A stretch of DNA of 64,000 bases from Candidatus Nitrosotalea okcheonensis (GTDB lineage: Archaea; Thermoproteota; Nitrososphaeria; Nitrososphaerales; Nitrosopumilaceae), in NCBI RefSeq assembly GCF_900177045.1, contig NZ_LT841358.1, positions 1,611,559 to 1,675,558 on the forward strand, read 5' to 3'. Numbering within the stretch: the stretch's first letter is position 1; each line of letters opens with the position of its first letter. Positions 52,475-61,870 of the stretch are shown here, in pieces. The notes under the pieces are model-generated. The model searched no databases. It had not been told where the DNA came from and worked only from the letters and a program-made list of their open reading frames with translations. The position numbers and the translations under genes were made by a program.

Positions 52475-53510
52475 AAAAATAAGATGTCGAGTTCCACTTC
52501 GAATAAGCTTTGCAGGTGGCGGAACTGATGTGCCGCCATACTCAACTACTAGAGGAGGAGCAGTCATTGGATCCACAATTTCTAAATATGCGTATTCTAC
52601 ACTAACACAACAAAATTCTGGAAAAAATACTGTGATAATCAGATCTTTGGATTTTGATCTAGTCACTGTTCTTGATTTCAAAGCAAAGTTCTTTGATGTG
52701 TCTTATGATGGAAGGTCTGACTTGGCAAAAGCCGTGCTTAAAGTACTGAAGCCAAAAAAACTTGGTTTTGAGATTATCACGGCATGTGATGCTCCTCCTG
52801 GAACCGGTCTTGCATCTTCTACCGCAGTGATAATCTCTCTGGTAGGTGCTCTAAAAGAATTCATGGAAAAACCTCTAACATCATATGAAATTGCCGAGAT
52901 GGCTCATGCTATAGAACGAAGAGAGCTAGCTATAAAAGGTGGACATCAGGATCAATACGCTTGTACTTTTGGCGGTTTTTATTTTATAGAATTCAAACAA
53001 AATAGTACAATAGTAAATCCCCTGAGAATGAAACAAGAAATAACGCAAGAATTGGAAAGTAATCTTCTTCTTGTTGATACAGGTGTGAGTAGATCTTCCT
53101 CGAAGATTCATTCATTTCAATCAAAATCCCAAACTGATGAGAAAGTTATACAAACATTGGACGAAGTAAAAAAACAGGCTTATGATATCAAATCTGTTCT
53201 TCTAAAGGGTGATGTGAAAAGCTTTGGTGAAATGTTACACAAATCTTGGGAAACTAAAAAGAAGATTTCAGATATCATTTCAAATAATAGGATTGATAAA
53301 ATATATCACAAAATGAGGGTGAATGGGGCAATCGGAGGTAAAGTCCTTGGTGCTGGAGGTGGTGGCCATATGTTATTTTATGTAGAACATGAAAAACGTA
53401 GGGGACTTGAAAAATTGTTATCTGGAATGGGTTGTATTGCAATACCATTCAGCTTTGAAAATAATGGAATTCAAACATGGACTATCGGTGATACAGGAGT
53501 TCGCTCATAA
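52458..53510 (+). CDS. hddA: GHMP kinase, D-glycero-D-manno-heptose 7-phosphate kinase-like
   Basis: HddA phosphorylates heptose 7-phosphate at C1. The 350-residue protein has the N-terminal CRVPLRISFAGGGTDVPPY motif, the ATP loop PPGTGLASSTAVIIS (about 112-126) and the C-terminal GAIGGKVLGAGGGGHMLFY motif. This matches HddA and related sugar kinases such as fucokinase-type proteins. With GmhA (58456), GmhB (50569) and HddC (57727) it completes a GDP-heptose route. It overlaps the upstream reductase gene by 17 bp. Confidence 0.9.
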   Translation: MIKKNEKIRCRVPLRISFAGGGTDVPPYSTTRGGAVIGSTISKYAYSTLTQQNSGKNTVIIRSLDFDLVTVLDFKAKFFDVSYDGRSDLAKAVLKVLKPKKLGFEIITACDAPPGTGLASSTAVIISLVGALKEFMEKPLTSYEIAEMAHAIERRELAIKGGHQDQYACTFGGFYFIEFKQNSTIVNPLRMKQEITQELESNLLLVDTGVSRSSSKIHSFQSKSQTDEKVIQTLDEVKKQAYDIKSVLLKGDVKSFGEMLHKSWETKKKISDIISNNRIDKIYHKMRVNGAIGGKVLGAGGGGHMLFYVEHEKRRGLEKLLSGMGCIAIPFSFENNGIQTWTIGDTGVRS

Positions 53511-53535
53511 AAATATAATTTTTGAATTGATATGA

Positions 53536-54747
53536 TTATTTTTTATCTGTAATTTTTTTTGTAGGATGATTTGTCATTGACGCTTTCTTGAGATACTCTT
53601 CAAAATCTTCAATTTTATTAGTGGATGAATATAGTTTTACGATTGTTTCTCTTGCAATCTGCCCCATCCCTTTAATGTTATCCTTATCTATCAGGATGTT
53701 CTTTAATGTCAAATACAGATTTGTTTTAGTACCATCTACGATGAAACCGCTTTTTTTATCTGTAACTAGCTCTTCATTTGAGTACCCTTTCGTTGTTATG
53801 ATGCATTTACCACATGCCATGTATTCCATCAACTTACCTGCAGGAGCATAGTTCATGGGATGTGGTCTAAGAAAGGGATCAACACATATGTCGCAAGAAG
53901 CAATGATTTTTGGAACAATCTGGTGTTCTAACCATGGCATTGCAAGAATTACGTCTTTTTTGACTCCGTTTTCAATTTTTTTCTTGATTAAATTCAAAAG
54001 TTTATCACGGCAAGATCCCCACCCCATTATGATGATCTGCACCATATGACCTTCTTTATCCAGTTGTACTACATTGTCAATCAAATCTACAAGGTACGAT
54101 ATGTGCCACTCTTCTATTGCACCTGAATATAATATAGAAATCTTGTTCTTGTCAATTCCATATTGTTCTCTGATCTGTTTAGATGATATGGCGTCAAGTG
54201 GCTTGAATATTTCAAAATCGATGGAATGAGTTCCGATTAGTGTAACTTTTTTTCTGAGCTTTTCCTCATAAAACTTACAGAGTGATGGATTTGTACCAAT
54301 TAAAAATTTGCTTTTTTTATATATTGCATGATTTATTTTTATGAATAATCTTGCTACAGTTTTTATCAAAAATGATTTTGCATGAAATGCTACAAGAGTT
54401 TCTAAAACCAATCCTCTAAAAACAAAAATAATTGGTTTTCGTTTTGTGATGTTAGCCATTGAGATTAAAAGAGGGATATACCATCCTCCTTCTACTACAA
54501 TAACATCTGGGTTTTCTTTTTTTATGATAGTTGATAACTTTATTATTATTAGTGGTAAAATGAAAAATGCTTTCATTGGGGATGGTAAAATAGCATGTAC
54601 ATTATCTTGATGATTATTTGAAGAATCTTTTCTTACAATGATAACAATTTCATGATTCAATTTTTTTAATTTCCTTTGTATAGAAAAAAGGTCAATATTT
54701 CCTTTACCTTCTACCTCACTTTCGTTATATAAAAAAACGATTTTCAT
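53536..54747 (-). CDS. GT4 family glycosyltransferase
   Basis: The 403-residue GT-B enzyme has the N-terminal NESEVEGKGNID segment, DVIVVEGGWYIPLL, ILYSGAIEEWHISYLVDLI and the C-terminal site PHPMNYAPAGKLMEYMACGKCI (about 306-327). It would add a sugar to a surface glycan. It converges with the heptose kinase gene, 25 bp apart. The donor is unknown; GDP-heptose is a possibility from location only. Confidence 0.88.
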   Translation of the reverse strand: MKIVFLYNESEVEGKGNIDLFSIQRKLKKLNHEIVIIVRKDSSNNHQDNVHAILPSPMKAFFILPLIIIKLSTIIKKENPDVIVVEGGWYIPLLISMANITKRKPIIFVFRGLVLETLVAFHAKSFLIKTVARLFIKINHAIYKKSKFLIGTNPSLCKFYEEKLRKKVTLIGTHSIDFEIFKPLDAISSKQIREQYGIDKNKISILYSGAIEEWHISYLVDLIDNVVQLDKEGHMVQIIIMGWGSCRDKLLNLIKKKIENGVKKDVILAMPWLEHQIVPKIIASCDICVDPFLRPHPMNYAPAGKLMEYMACGKCIITTKGYSNEELVTDKKSGFIVDGTKTNLYLTLKNILIDKDNIKGMGQIARETIVKLYSSTNKIEDFEEYLKKASMTNHPTKKITDKK

Positions 54748-54909
54748 TGTAGAGTTACTGTTACAACTTGAATATGTATTGTACTGTTAACATTGATCTA
54801 TGGTGAAAATTTATTAGCCTTCAATTTACTTCACGTAACTAATAAATGTCTTAAAAAAGATCTCCATATCTTCTAATTGTAAATCGGATTGTTATAGGCA
54901 ACTAAAAAA

Positions 54910-55215
54910 TCAATATGTGATAACAAACCAGAGAAATGAGAGACCGATTTTAATACCTCTTAACTTCTCATTAGCGCGTAATTTTGATTTATCTATTAGC
55001 CTGTTGAAAGTAATAGGGACTTCAACAACTTTCATATCGTTTTCAACCGCTAACATTGTAAGATACAAATCCTACAGCAATACCCCAGTTGCTTCATCCG
55101 TATTCTGAATGGTTAGTTTTTCAGAAATTTTCTCTAGTACCTCACTTTCATTAATCTGTATACGCATCCAACATCAGTCAGATTTACAAATCCAATATGT
55201 TTCAAATTGAAATAT
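54910..55215 (-). pseudogene. Decayed GT2 glycosyltransferase (C-terminal part)
   Basis: Minus-strand frames read FVNLTDVGCVYRLMK, then after a shift LEKISEKLTIQ, a stop, and finally MKVVEVPITFNRLIDKSKL and GIKIGLSFLWFVITY before a stop at 54910. These pieces are in the order of the C-terminal half of GT2 enzymes (DVGC-RL and EVPITF-R). At least two shifts or stops break the gene and the N-terminal half is missing. Confidence 0.7.
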
Positions 55216-56175
55216 TTGATTGGATTTATTTCGCTAGGTTCGTTGTTTTCTATTTCTATATTTCTTCTAATAAAAAGAATTAACAAATCGTTCCCATGGA
55301 TTGTTTTTGGAACTATGGGAATTTTATCAACAATGTTTACATCTTTGGGACGGTTCAATGTACGACTTCCAGACACAAATTATTTCATCATCATGTCTAC
55401 TTTTACTCAAATTGCCTTGTTGGTTGTAGTGACTATATTATTACTTGAAATAAGAAAATCAAAGAATAAAAAATTGCGTTGGTCTACTACGATCATTTAT
55501 GTTTTCTTTATTGCAATGGAAATGATTGCATTATCAACATCATATCAGGATGGTTTCAAGTATGAAATTGCTGGCTATGAAGCCTTGATTCCGTATCTTG
55601 ATTGTATGCATATACCGTCTAGTCCAGAAAAGTGCAACTATTTTAATGTTTTTGGTGATCCAAAAAATAGCTGGGAATCTGCAAAGGATGTTTCAACAGT
55701 GTTCAATATATTGCTTGAAAGGAAAGCAACATTTTTTCAAATACACTCTTAGAACAAGAAAAAAATGAAATGACTCTAGAAAAAAATGGAATATGTTAGA
55801 TCAAGGAAAAGGAATGGGAGATATAGATCATGTGTATGACCATGAAATCTCTAAAAATGAAACCATTTTGCTTAATGATTCATCTGTGATTATATCTGGA
55901 TGGATAATGAGAGATATGATGGTAAAGTGGACCAAGTCATTTTATTTGTAGACGGTAAACCGTTTTTATCATCTGATCTATTTTGGCCTAGACCTGAGAT
56001 AGTGCAACTACATGATTTACCATACAAAAACCCTGCTATAGGTTGGGGTTTCAAATTCTTCACAGGATTTTTTGAAAATGGATGTCATAAAATATCAATT
56101 GGCGGAATTAATGAAAATAGCAAATTCACTGTAGATGGGGAATTCATCCTGTGTAAAAAACCCTCAATTCTATAA
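55207..56175 (+). pseudogene. Decayed membrane protein with external C-terminal domain
   Basis: A frame from 55207 has four membrane helices and a loop with two Cys, then stops at 55752. Coding-like sequence continues in other frames: TLLEQEKNEMTLEKNGI, then MGDIDHVYDHEISKNETILL, then DNERYDGKVDQVILFVDGK to 56175. The pieces fit one protein with several frameshifts. The N terminus also seems cut, next to the GT2 remnant. The layout recalls the membrane proteins with external domains elsewhere in the region. Confidence 0.6.
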
Positions 56176-56260
56176 TTCGTGATGTAAATCTGAAAAATAT
56201 TTGATTATGAAAATTGGTTTCCTCATAAATTTTTATCCTACATCTAAAAAGATGAAATAA

Positions 56261-56554
56261 ATATATGTTTCTTATCGTGATTCAAATCTCATAACAGTAA
56301 TAAATACTACAAATAAAATTGAAACAAATATCTCAATTGGTGACAACGATCATATGATAACGGTTGATCCGAGCAAAAATCTTGTTTATGTCTCCAATAT
56401 TTCTTCGGTCAATGTAATTGATGGACAAACAAATAATGTGATGGCTAATCTTTATGTCGGTCACATAATCACGGCAATATCTATAGATGGCAAAAATTCT
56501 TTATATGTAGGATATGATGATCCTCTAACAATTGTAGTATCTAGTATTACATAA
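56261..56554 (+). pseudogene. YVTN beta-propeller fragment
   Basis: The 97-codon open stretch reads about two and a half YVTN-type blades (VSYRDSNLITVINTTNKIE, NLVYVSNISSVNVIDGQTN, SLYVGYDDPLTIV). Such repeats build beta-propellers in archaeal surface proteins. There is a stop directly upstream and no start before residue 32, so this is the tail of a lost gene. Confidence 0.7.
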
Positions 56555-56598
56555 CGGAATTATGATTTTAAATTAATTTTTTATTATATCATATTTTA

Positions 56599-57537
56599 TT
56601 AGATGTTTCCATAACGCGAATCTTTTATTATGGCAAATGCCTTCATCAATTCCTTAATTCCAAAATCTAGAGAGTAGATTGGTTTGAAACCCGTTTTCTC
56701 AATCTTTTCATTTGAAACTATGTAATCACGCTTGTCAGGATCCTTTCCTATGTCTGATTCAATATAGACAAAATCGGAACGATATTTTTTTATCTTCTCA
56801 CAAAGCTCTAGCTTTGAAAGATTAGCATCCGATAGACCAACATTGTATGTCTCTCCTTTCAAATTTTCAAAGTTCTTTATACCATGAAGGAAAGTACGAG
56901 CAACATCCTGAATGTGAATATAATTTCGTTTAAAATGACCCTCGAAGATTACCACAAACTTGTCTGTCATTGCACGATGAACAAAATCATTTACTAGCAG
57001 ATCTACACGCATTCTAGGGGAAACACCGAACACTGTTGCCAGTCTAAAACTGATCGAGTTTCCTGCATCTAGTATTTCTTTTTCTGCTTCTACCTTTGTT
57101 TTACCGTATAGAGAGATTGGTCTGAGAGGAGTCTCTTCTGTACAGAACTTGTTTTTCTCTCCTATACCATAACCACTGTTGGTACACGGGTAAAGAATTT
57201 TCTGGTCCTTTGTTCTCAAGGATAACAAAAGTTTTGATGCATCAAGATTGGTTGTTGTAGCAGCAATTTGATCTGCATTACATAGAGGTGCTCCAACAAG
57301 AGCAGCTAAATGAATTATAAAATCCTGTCCTTTCATAGCTGATTGTAATGTTTCTTTATCTCTTATATCACCGCGAATGACGGAAAAATTTTCATTATTA
57401 CAGCAATCTAAAAGACTATTTTGTTCATACATGAATCTATCAAGTACTGTCACAGAATATCCTTGGTTAAGTAGTTCTTTTGTTAGAACCGAACCAATAT
57501 ATCCTGCGCCTCCTGTTATTAGAATTCTATCACTCAT
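56599..57537 (-). CDS. NAD-dependent sugar-nucleotide epimerase/dehydratase
   Basis: The 312-residue extended SDR protein has ITGGAGYIGSVLTKEL (residues 5-20), GDIRD, LAALVGAPLCN, YPCTNSGYGIGEKN and the catalytic SLYGKTKVEAE. RLATVFGVSPRMRVDLLVNDF is a typical substrate-domain segment. It resembles GDP- or UDP-sugar modifying enzymes near GmhA/HddC in bacterial heptose clusters. The product is not determined. It is divergent from hddC, 189 bp away. Confidence 0.88.
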   Translation of the reverse strand: MSDRILITGGAGYIGSVLTKELLNQGYSVTVLDRFMYEQNSLLDCCNNENFSVIRGDIRDKETLQSAMKGQDFIIHLAALVGAPLCNADQIAATTTNLDASKLLLSLRTKDQKILYPCTNSGYGIGEKNKFCTEETPLRPISLYGKTKVEAEKEILDAGNSISFRLATVFGVSPRMRVDLLVNDFVHRAMTDKFVVIFEGHFKRNYIHIQDVARTFLHGIKNFENLKGETYNVGLSDANLSKLELCEKIKKYRSDFVYIESDIGKDPDKRDYIVSNEKIEKTGFKPIYSLDFGIKELMKAFAIIKDSRYGNI

Positions 57538-57726
57538 TTTCTATCTTTCTTTGAATATGATGCTCTCCTGTACTTACTTTAAATGTTAGTGTTAAAGTAT
57601 TTCTATGAATAAACTGATCAAACTTACATTATCTACTGACCGTGTTGTAAAAAATTTGTCAAGCAATGTAGTATTGTAGCTAGTTACCTTTTTACTTTTG
57701 ACATATTCATCAATTTTTAATATATT

Positions 57727-58452
57727 ATGAGTAATGAAAAATTTGAATGTTTAATTTTGGCAGGTGGTAGAGGAACAAGGTTACAAAGAATTGACTCTAG
57801 TAGGCCAAAACCCTTGATATCAGTTCTAGGATTGCCCTTTATTGATTATCAGTTAAAACTATTGCGTAAACAAGGGCTGAAAAGAATCTTGATCTCAACT
57901 GGTTACATGGGTGATCAGATGGATAATTATATAAAAAAATTGAAACTTGAAAATATGCACATCTCTACAATACACGAAAATTACCCCTTGGGGACAGGCG
58001 GTGCAATAAAAAATGCCATTGATTTTCTGGATGATGAAGTTCTTGTGTGTAATGGAGACACAATTGCTTTCTTTGATCTCCGAGAGATGTTTTCTTTTCA
58101 TAAAAAAAGAAAATCAAATCTTACCATATTAATTAGACAAATAGAACAATCTTCTAGATATGGAATAATTTCTCTAGATTTGGATGATGACAGAATTGTT
58201 GCATTTCAAGAAAAATCTGATGCTAGAAAATCTTGGATTAGTGCAGGTTATTTCATACTTGCAAAGAAGAAAATCTCTTGGGATGATTATCCTGAATCCT
58301 TTTCATATGAGGAATTATTATTTCCTGATTTAGTACGGAATGGAAAGGCCTATGGATTTAAATTTGATGATTATTTCATCGATGTTGGAACTCCAGATAG
58401 TTACAATCAATTCATAAATGATGTTACTTCAAAGAGAGTTGATTTCTCTTAA
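57727..58452 (+). CDS. hddC: Nucleotidyltransferase, D-glycero-D-manno-heptose 1-phosphate guanylyltransferase-like
   Basis: The 241-residue protein has the nucleotidyltransferase loop ILAGGRGTRLQ (residues 10-20), PKPLISVLGLPFIDYQL, NYPLGTGGAIKNA, VCNGDT and FIDVGTPDSY. Length and motifs match HddC, which makes GDP-D-glycero-D-manno-heptose. Glucose-1-phosphate-type transferases are similar, but it abuts gmhA (3 bp, convergent) in a region with HddA and GmhB, which supports the heptose function. Confidence 0.88.
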   Translation: MSNEKFECLILAGGRGTRLQRIDSSRPKPLISVLGLPFIDYQLKLLRKQGLKRILISTGYMGDQMDNYIKKLKLENMHISTIHENYPLGTGGAIKNAIDFLDDEVLVCNGDTIAFFDLREMFSFHKKRKSNLTILIRQIEQSSRYGIISLDLDDDRIVAFQEKSDARKSWISAGYFILAKKKISWDDYPESFSYEELLFPDLVRNGKAYGFKFDDYFIDVGTPDSYNQFINDVTSKRVDFS

Positions 58453-58455
58453 AAT

Positions 58456-59016
58456 CTAGTTGACTAGTTCACAGAGAATATGTCCAATCATGATGTGAAA
58501 TTCTTGAATTCTTTGAGTATCATCGGATGGTACTTTTATTATAATATCTGCAATCTTGGCAAGTTTTCCTCCTTTTGCTCCAGTAAAGGAAACAGTCTTT
58601 GCACCAATTTTCTTTGCTTCCAATACTCCTTTGATGACATTTGTTGAATTTCCACTAGTTGAAATTCCAATTACCAAGTCATTTTTATTGACCAGTGATT
58701 TTACTTGCATTGAAAAAATGTCATCAAAACTAAAATCGTTTGATATTGCAGTCAAAGCAGAAGTGTTGGTGGTAAGAGCTATTGCAGGTAAAAATCTTTG
58801 ATATGTTTTAAATTTGCCTGTAAATTCTGCTGCTATATGTTGTGAGTCTGCTGCAGATCCGCCATTTCCAAAAAAGACTACCTTACCTTTCTTCTTTAAT
58901 GTATTTCTGGCATTATCTATTAATTCTACAATTGATGGTATGCATGATTCCTGTAGACGTTGATTTGTTAATCTATTTTCTTTAATTATTTCAGATATTT
59001 TCTTATTCATCTTCAT
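58456..59016 (-). CDS. gmhA: Phosphoheptose isomerase (SIS domain)
   Basis: GmhA turns sedoheptulose 7-phosphate into D-glycero-D-manno-heptose 7-phosphate. The 186-residue protein is a single SIS domain with FFGNGGSAADSQHIAAEF (about 48-65), GISTSGNSTNVIKG and a C-terminal helix with EFHIMIGHILCELV. These are the GmhA hallmarks, including the His/Gln residues that bind zinc and substrate. It opens the heptose route. Confidence 0.92.
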   Translation of the reverse strand: MKMNKKISEIIKENRLTNQRLQESCIPSIVELIDNARNTLKKKGKVVFFGNGGSAADSQHIAAEFTGKFKTYQRFLPAIALTTNTSALTAISNDFSFDDIFSMQVKSLVNKNDLVIGISTSGNSTNVIKGVLEAKKIGAKTVSFTGAKGGKLAKIADIIIKVPSDDTQRIQEFHIMIGHILCELVN

Positions 59017-59046
59017 TAATATTATGTTGATGGTCTGTTAAATCTT

Positions 59047-59763
59047 ATGACAGGTTCTCCAATTGAATATATTATTCAGGAAAGGAGTCTAAAACCTGTT
59101 TTCAATTACTTGTTGAGATTTAGAAAGTTAAGCAAGTTTTTGGATTTATCGCTGGTAACAATCAAAGAATATGTCAGAGAGCTTGAAAAAGATGGATTTA
59201 TAGAAAATCTACGAGATCAAATATCTCAATATCCTGATGTTTCTACTGGTAGTATGATGAGTCCTCTGCGAGGGCCATTGCTTTACATAATAATGCGTAT
59301 GATAAAACCACAAATTATCGTAGAAACTGGTGTTGCAAGTGGTGCTTCTTCTGCCTTTCTTTTGAAGGCACTAGAGAAAAATAATTTGGGACACTTGCAT
59401 TCTATAGACATACCAGCGATCCCTGGAAATGATACCATAGTGCGTTTACCTCCGGACAAAAAACCAGGCTGGTTAGTTCCTGATGATTTGAGGAACAGAT
59501 GGACATATCATGAAGGAAAATCTTCTATAATTTTAAAACCACTATTAGTTGATCTAAAACAAGTCGATGTTTTTATTCATGATAGTGAACACACTTATGA
59601 GAACATGAAATTTGAATATGAAATAGCTTGGCCATTTATTAAACCTGGTGGAATACTAGCTTCTGATGATATTAAATGGAATGCAGCATTTTCTGAGTTG
59701 ATTTCAGAAAAAAGACCAAGTAAAATTCTTGATTTGTACAGCTTTGGAATATTGAAGAAATAA
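59047..59763 (+). CDS. Class I SAM-dependent methyltransferase
   Basis: The 238-residue protein has an unusual helical N terminus (about 1-75), then the SAM-binding loop IIVETGVASGASSAFLLKAL (about 96-115), VDVFIHDSEHTYENMKFEYE and FIKPGGILASDDIKWN. This is the Methyltransf_24-like pattern common among sugar or small-molecule O-methyltransferases of polysaccharide clusters. It could methylate a glycan residue. It is divergent from gmhA, 30 bp apart. Confidence 0.85.
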   Translation: MTGSPIEYIIQERSLKPVFNYLLRFRKLSKFLDLSLVTIKEYVRELEKDGFIENLRDQISQYPDVSTGSMMSPLRGPLLYIIMRMIKPQIIVETGVASGASSAFLLKALEKNNLGHLHSIDIPAIPGNDTIVRLPPDKKPGWLVPDDLRNRWTYHEGKSSIILKPLLVDLKQVDVFIHDSEHTYENMKFEYEIAWPFIKPGGILASDDIKWNAAFSELISEKRPSKILDLYSFGILKK

Positions 59764-59773
59764 ATCCTTGTTG

Positions 59774-60520
59774 TCAATCATTTGATAATGAAATCGTATA
59801 TCCTTCATTTCTCGTATGATGAGAATTAATTTTCATGAGATGTGGTTCTTTTCTTAGCAAATTTAATACATCGTTCATCAAAAATATCTCCTTTCTCTTA
59901 TATAGTCTTGCGTATATATGCCTGATGAATATCAAGTCATCTTTGTAGTCTACCGACCATCTGTATGCCTTCATGTTTTTTCCATTATTTTTCACTGAAC
60001 CGATTTTGAAAATTTTCTTATTTCTCCAAATGTATGGTGTTACATGCTCTCTATCTGATCTCAATTTGGAATTTTTCCAAGCTTTTTTTAGGGCTTTAAA
60101 ACTAAAGACTTCAGTATCTAATCCATCAGGATATGTTTCATTACCATTGGATACATAATCATACTTTCTACTAAGAAACTTTTTTAACACTTTGTTACTT
60201 TCTTGTGGATCTATTAATGGACAATCCGATGTGATTCTCATAATTATATCTGCATCAAACTTATTTGCAGCCTTGTAAAATCTGTCAAGAACATCATTTG
60301 TTCTACCTCTGAAATATTTGATATTTGATTTTTTTGCTATGTTAACTATACTGTTATCGATCTTTCTTCTTGTTGTTGCAACAACTATGTCACAGCTGTC
60401 TATTTTTTTTACTCTGTTAATGACGTGCCACAAAATGGTATTGTCTTCCATTTTTGATAAAACTTTTCTTGGGAATCTCTTAGAGTCTGATCTTGCTTGT
60501 ATTATTATCACACAATTCAT
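59774..60520 (-). CDS. SpsF/NeuA-like cytidylyltransferase family protein
   Basis: The 248-residue protein starts with CVIIIQARSDSKRFPRKVL, the nucleotide-binding segment of SpsF and CMP-sugar synthetases. VVATTRRKIDN, RGRTNDVLDRFYKAA, RITSDCPLIDP and DTEVFSFKAL follow in the usual SpsF order. It probably activates the product of the NeuB-like enzyme at 62988. Four minus-strand genes upstream (60548 to 63756) belong to the same block. Confidence 0.88.
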   Translation of the reverse strand: MNCVIIIQARSDSKRFPRKVLSKMEDNTILWHVINRVKKIDSCDIVVATTRRKIDNSIVNIAKKSNIKYFRGRTNDVLDRFYKAANKFDADIIMRITSDCPLIDPQESNKVLKKFLSRKYDYVSNGNETYPDGLDTEVFSFKALKKAWKNSKLRSDREHVTPYIWRNKKIFKIGSVKNNGKNMKAYRWSVDYKDDLIFIRHIYARLYKRKEIFLMNDVLNLLRKEPHLMKINSHHTRNEGYTISLSND

Positions 60521-60547
60521 TTTTTATCCTATCATATTGAACAACTG

Positions 60548-61831
60548 TTAGAAAGTCATGACTTTTTTCATTTCCTCTCCTTTGAGTAGTGAGGAAACAT
60601 TTCCATTTTCTATTCCCTTCTTGAGAGTGAGCATAGCTTCTCTACAAGATTTTAATGTATTTTCAATATCGTCTTTAGTGTGAGAATAACTAACGAAAAC
60701 GGCACCAGGACCAAACATTATTCCTCTTTCAACAAGTTCTTGTAATAAGATACTTTTTAGTAAATTAGACGGATTTCCATTTTCATCTCTGCAAACAATA
60801 CTACCTCTGATGGGAAATCCACTGATTTCAATATCCAGAGATAATTCAGATGCAATTTTGTTAAATCCTTCTATTAATGCTCTTCCAATATTCCAACAGT
60901 GTTCTATTACAGGCTTGTTTTTAATTTCATTAATGACTGCAAGCGAGGCTGCAAGTGAAAGGGTTTCACCACCATAAGAAGTTGAGTAAAATACTTCATC
61001 AAATTTCTTCATATATTCTTCTTTTCCAGTTATAGCTCCAAGTGGCATACCGTTTGCTATTCCTTTACCAAAAGCTACTATGTCTCCTTCTACACCAAGA
61101 TATTCTTGTGCTCCTCCTTTTGCATATCTGAACCCTGTTACCACTTCATCAAAGATGAGTACTGCGTTATTGTCATGGGTGATCTTTTTCACCTTTTGAA
61201 GAAAATCATCTCTTGGGTTTTCTAACATCAGTGGTTCCATACATACTGCTGCTACGTTATCATTAGATTCTTCAAAAGATATCTTGAGAGATTCTAAATC
61301 ATTATAATTGAATTTTCTTATCATGGATTTCATTATGTAGGGAATTCCTTCACTTCTACTTGTAATTACTGTAAACCAATCATGCCAAACTCCACCTGAT
61401 CCACAATATAGTATGTTGTCTTTCTTTGTAATTGCTCTAGCTGCTCTCACTGCAGCAGTTACTGCATCTGAACCTGTTTTTGAAAATCTTACCATGTCAG
61501 CTCCTGGAATCAGATGATGGATTTCTTCTGATAATTCTACTTCTAGATGGTGTGGCATGGAAAAAGAAATACCCTTCTTCAGTTGTTGTGATATGGCATT
61601 GTCTACGGCTTGATATGCATAACCTAGTGTAACAGGTCCTAATGCTAATATGTAATCTATGAACTCATTGTTGTCTACATCAAAAACATGACTTCCTTTA
61701 CCGCTTTTTAAATAAACTGGATAAATGCCTTTTACATAACTATACGGAGCTTTACTAAAAGTCTGTGATAATGCTGGGATGAGACCTGTTGCTCTTTTGA
61801 GATACTCGTTAGATTTTTTCAAATTTAACAT
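60548..61831 (-). CDS. Class III aminotransferase (glutamate-1-semialdehyde aminomutase-like)
   Basis: The 427-residue PLP enzyme has GSDAVTAAVRAARA, GGVWHDWF, IFDEVVTGFRYAKGG (the Asp that contacts PLP) and GKGIANGMPLGAITG with the catalytic Lys (about 262). It resembles HemL but lies beside an SpsF homologue, a pairing common in surface-sugar clusters, where such enzymes aminate keto sugars. A heme role is unlikely here. It follows the DegT-type gene by 39 bp. Confidence 0.87.
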   Translation of the reverse strand: MLNLKKSNEYLKRATGLIPALSQTFSKAPYSYVKGIYPVYLKSGKGSHVFDVDNNEFIDYILALGPVTLGYAYQAVDNAISQQLKKGISFSMPHHLEVELSEEIHHLIPGADMVRFSKTGSDAVTAAVRAARAITKKDNILYCGSGGVWHDWFTVITSRSEGIPYIMKSMIRKFNYNDLESLKISFEESNDNVAAVCMEPLMLENPRDDFLQKVKKITHDNNAVLIFDEVVTGFRYAKGGAQEYLGVEGDIVAFGKGIANGMPLGAITGKEEYMKKFDEVFYSTSYGGETLSLAASLAVINEIKNKPVIEHCWNIGRALIEGFNKIASELSLDIEISGFPIRGSIVCRDENGNPSNLLKSILLQELVERGIMFGPGAVFVSYSHTKDDIENTLKSCREAMLTLKKGIENGNVSSLLKGEEMKKVMTF

Positions 61832-61870
61832 ATTTCTCTAAACTTCTTTATTGTCATTTAATCATTACCT

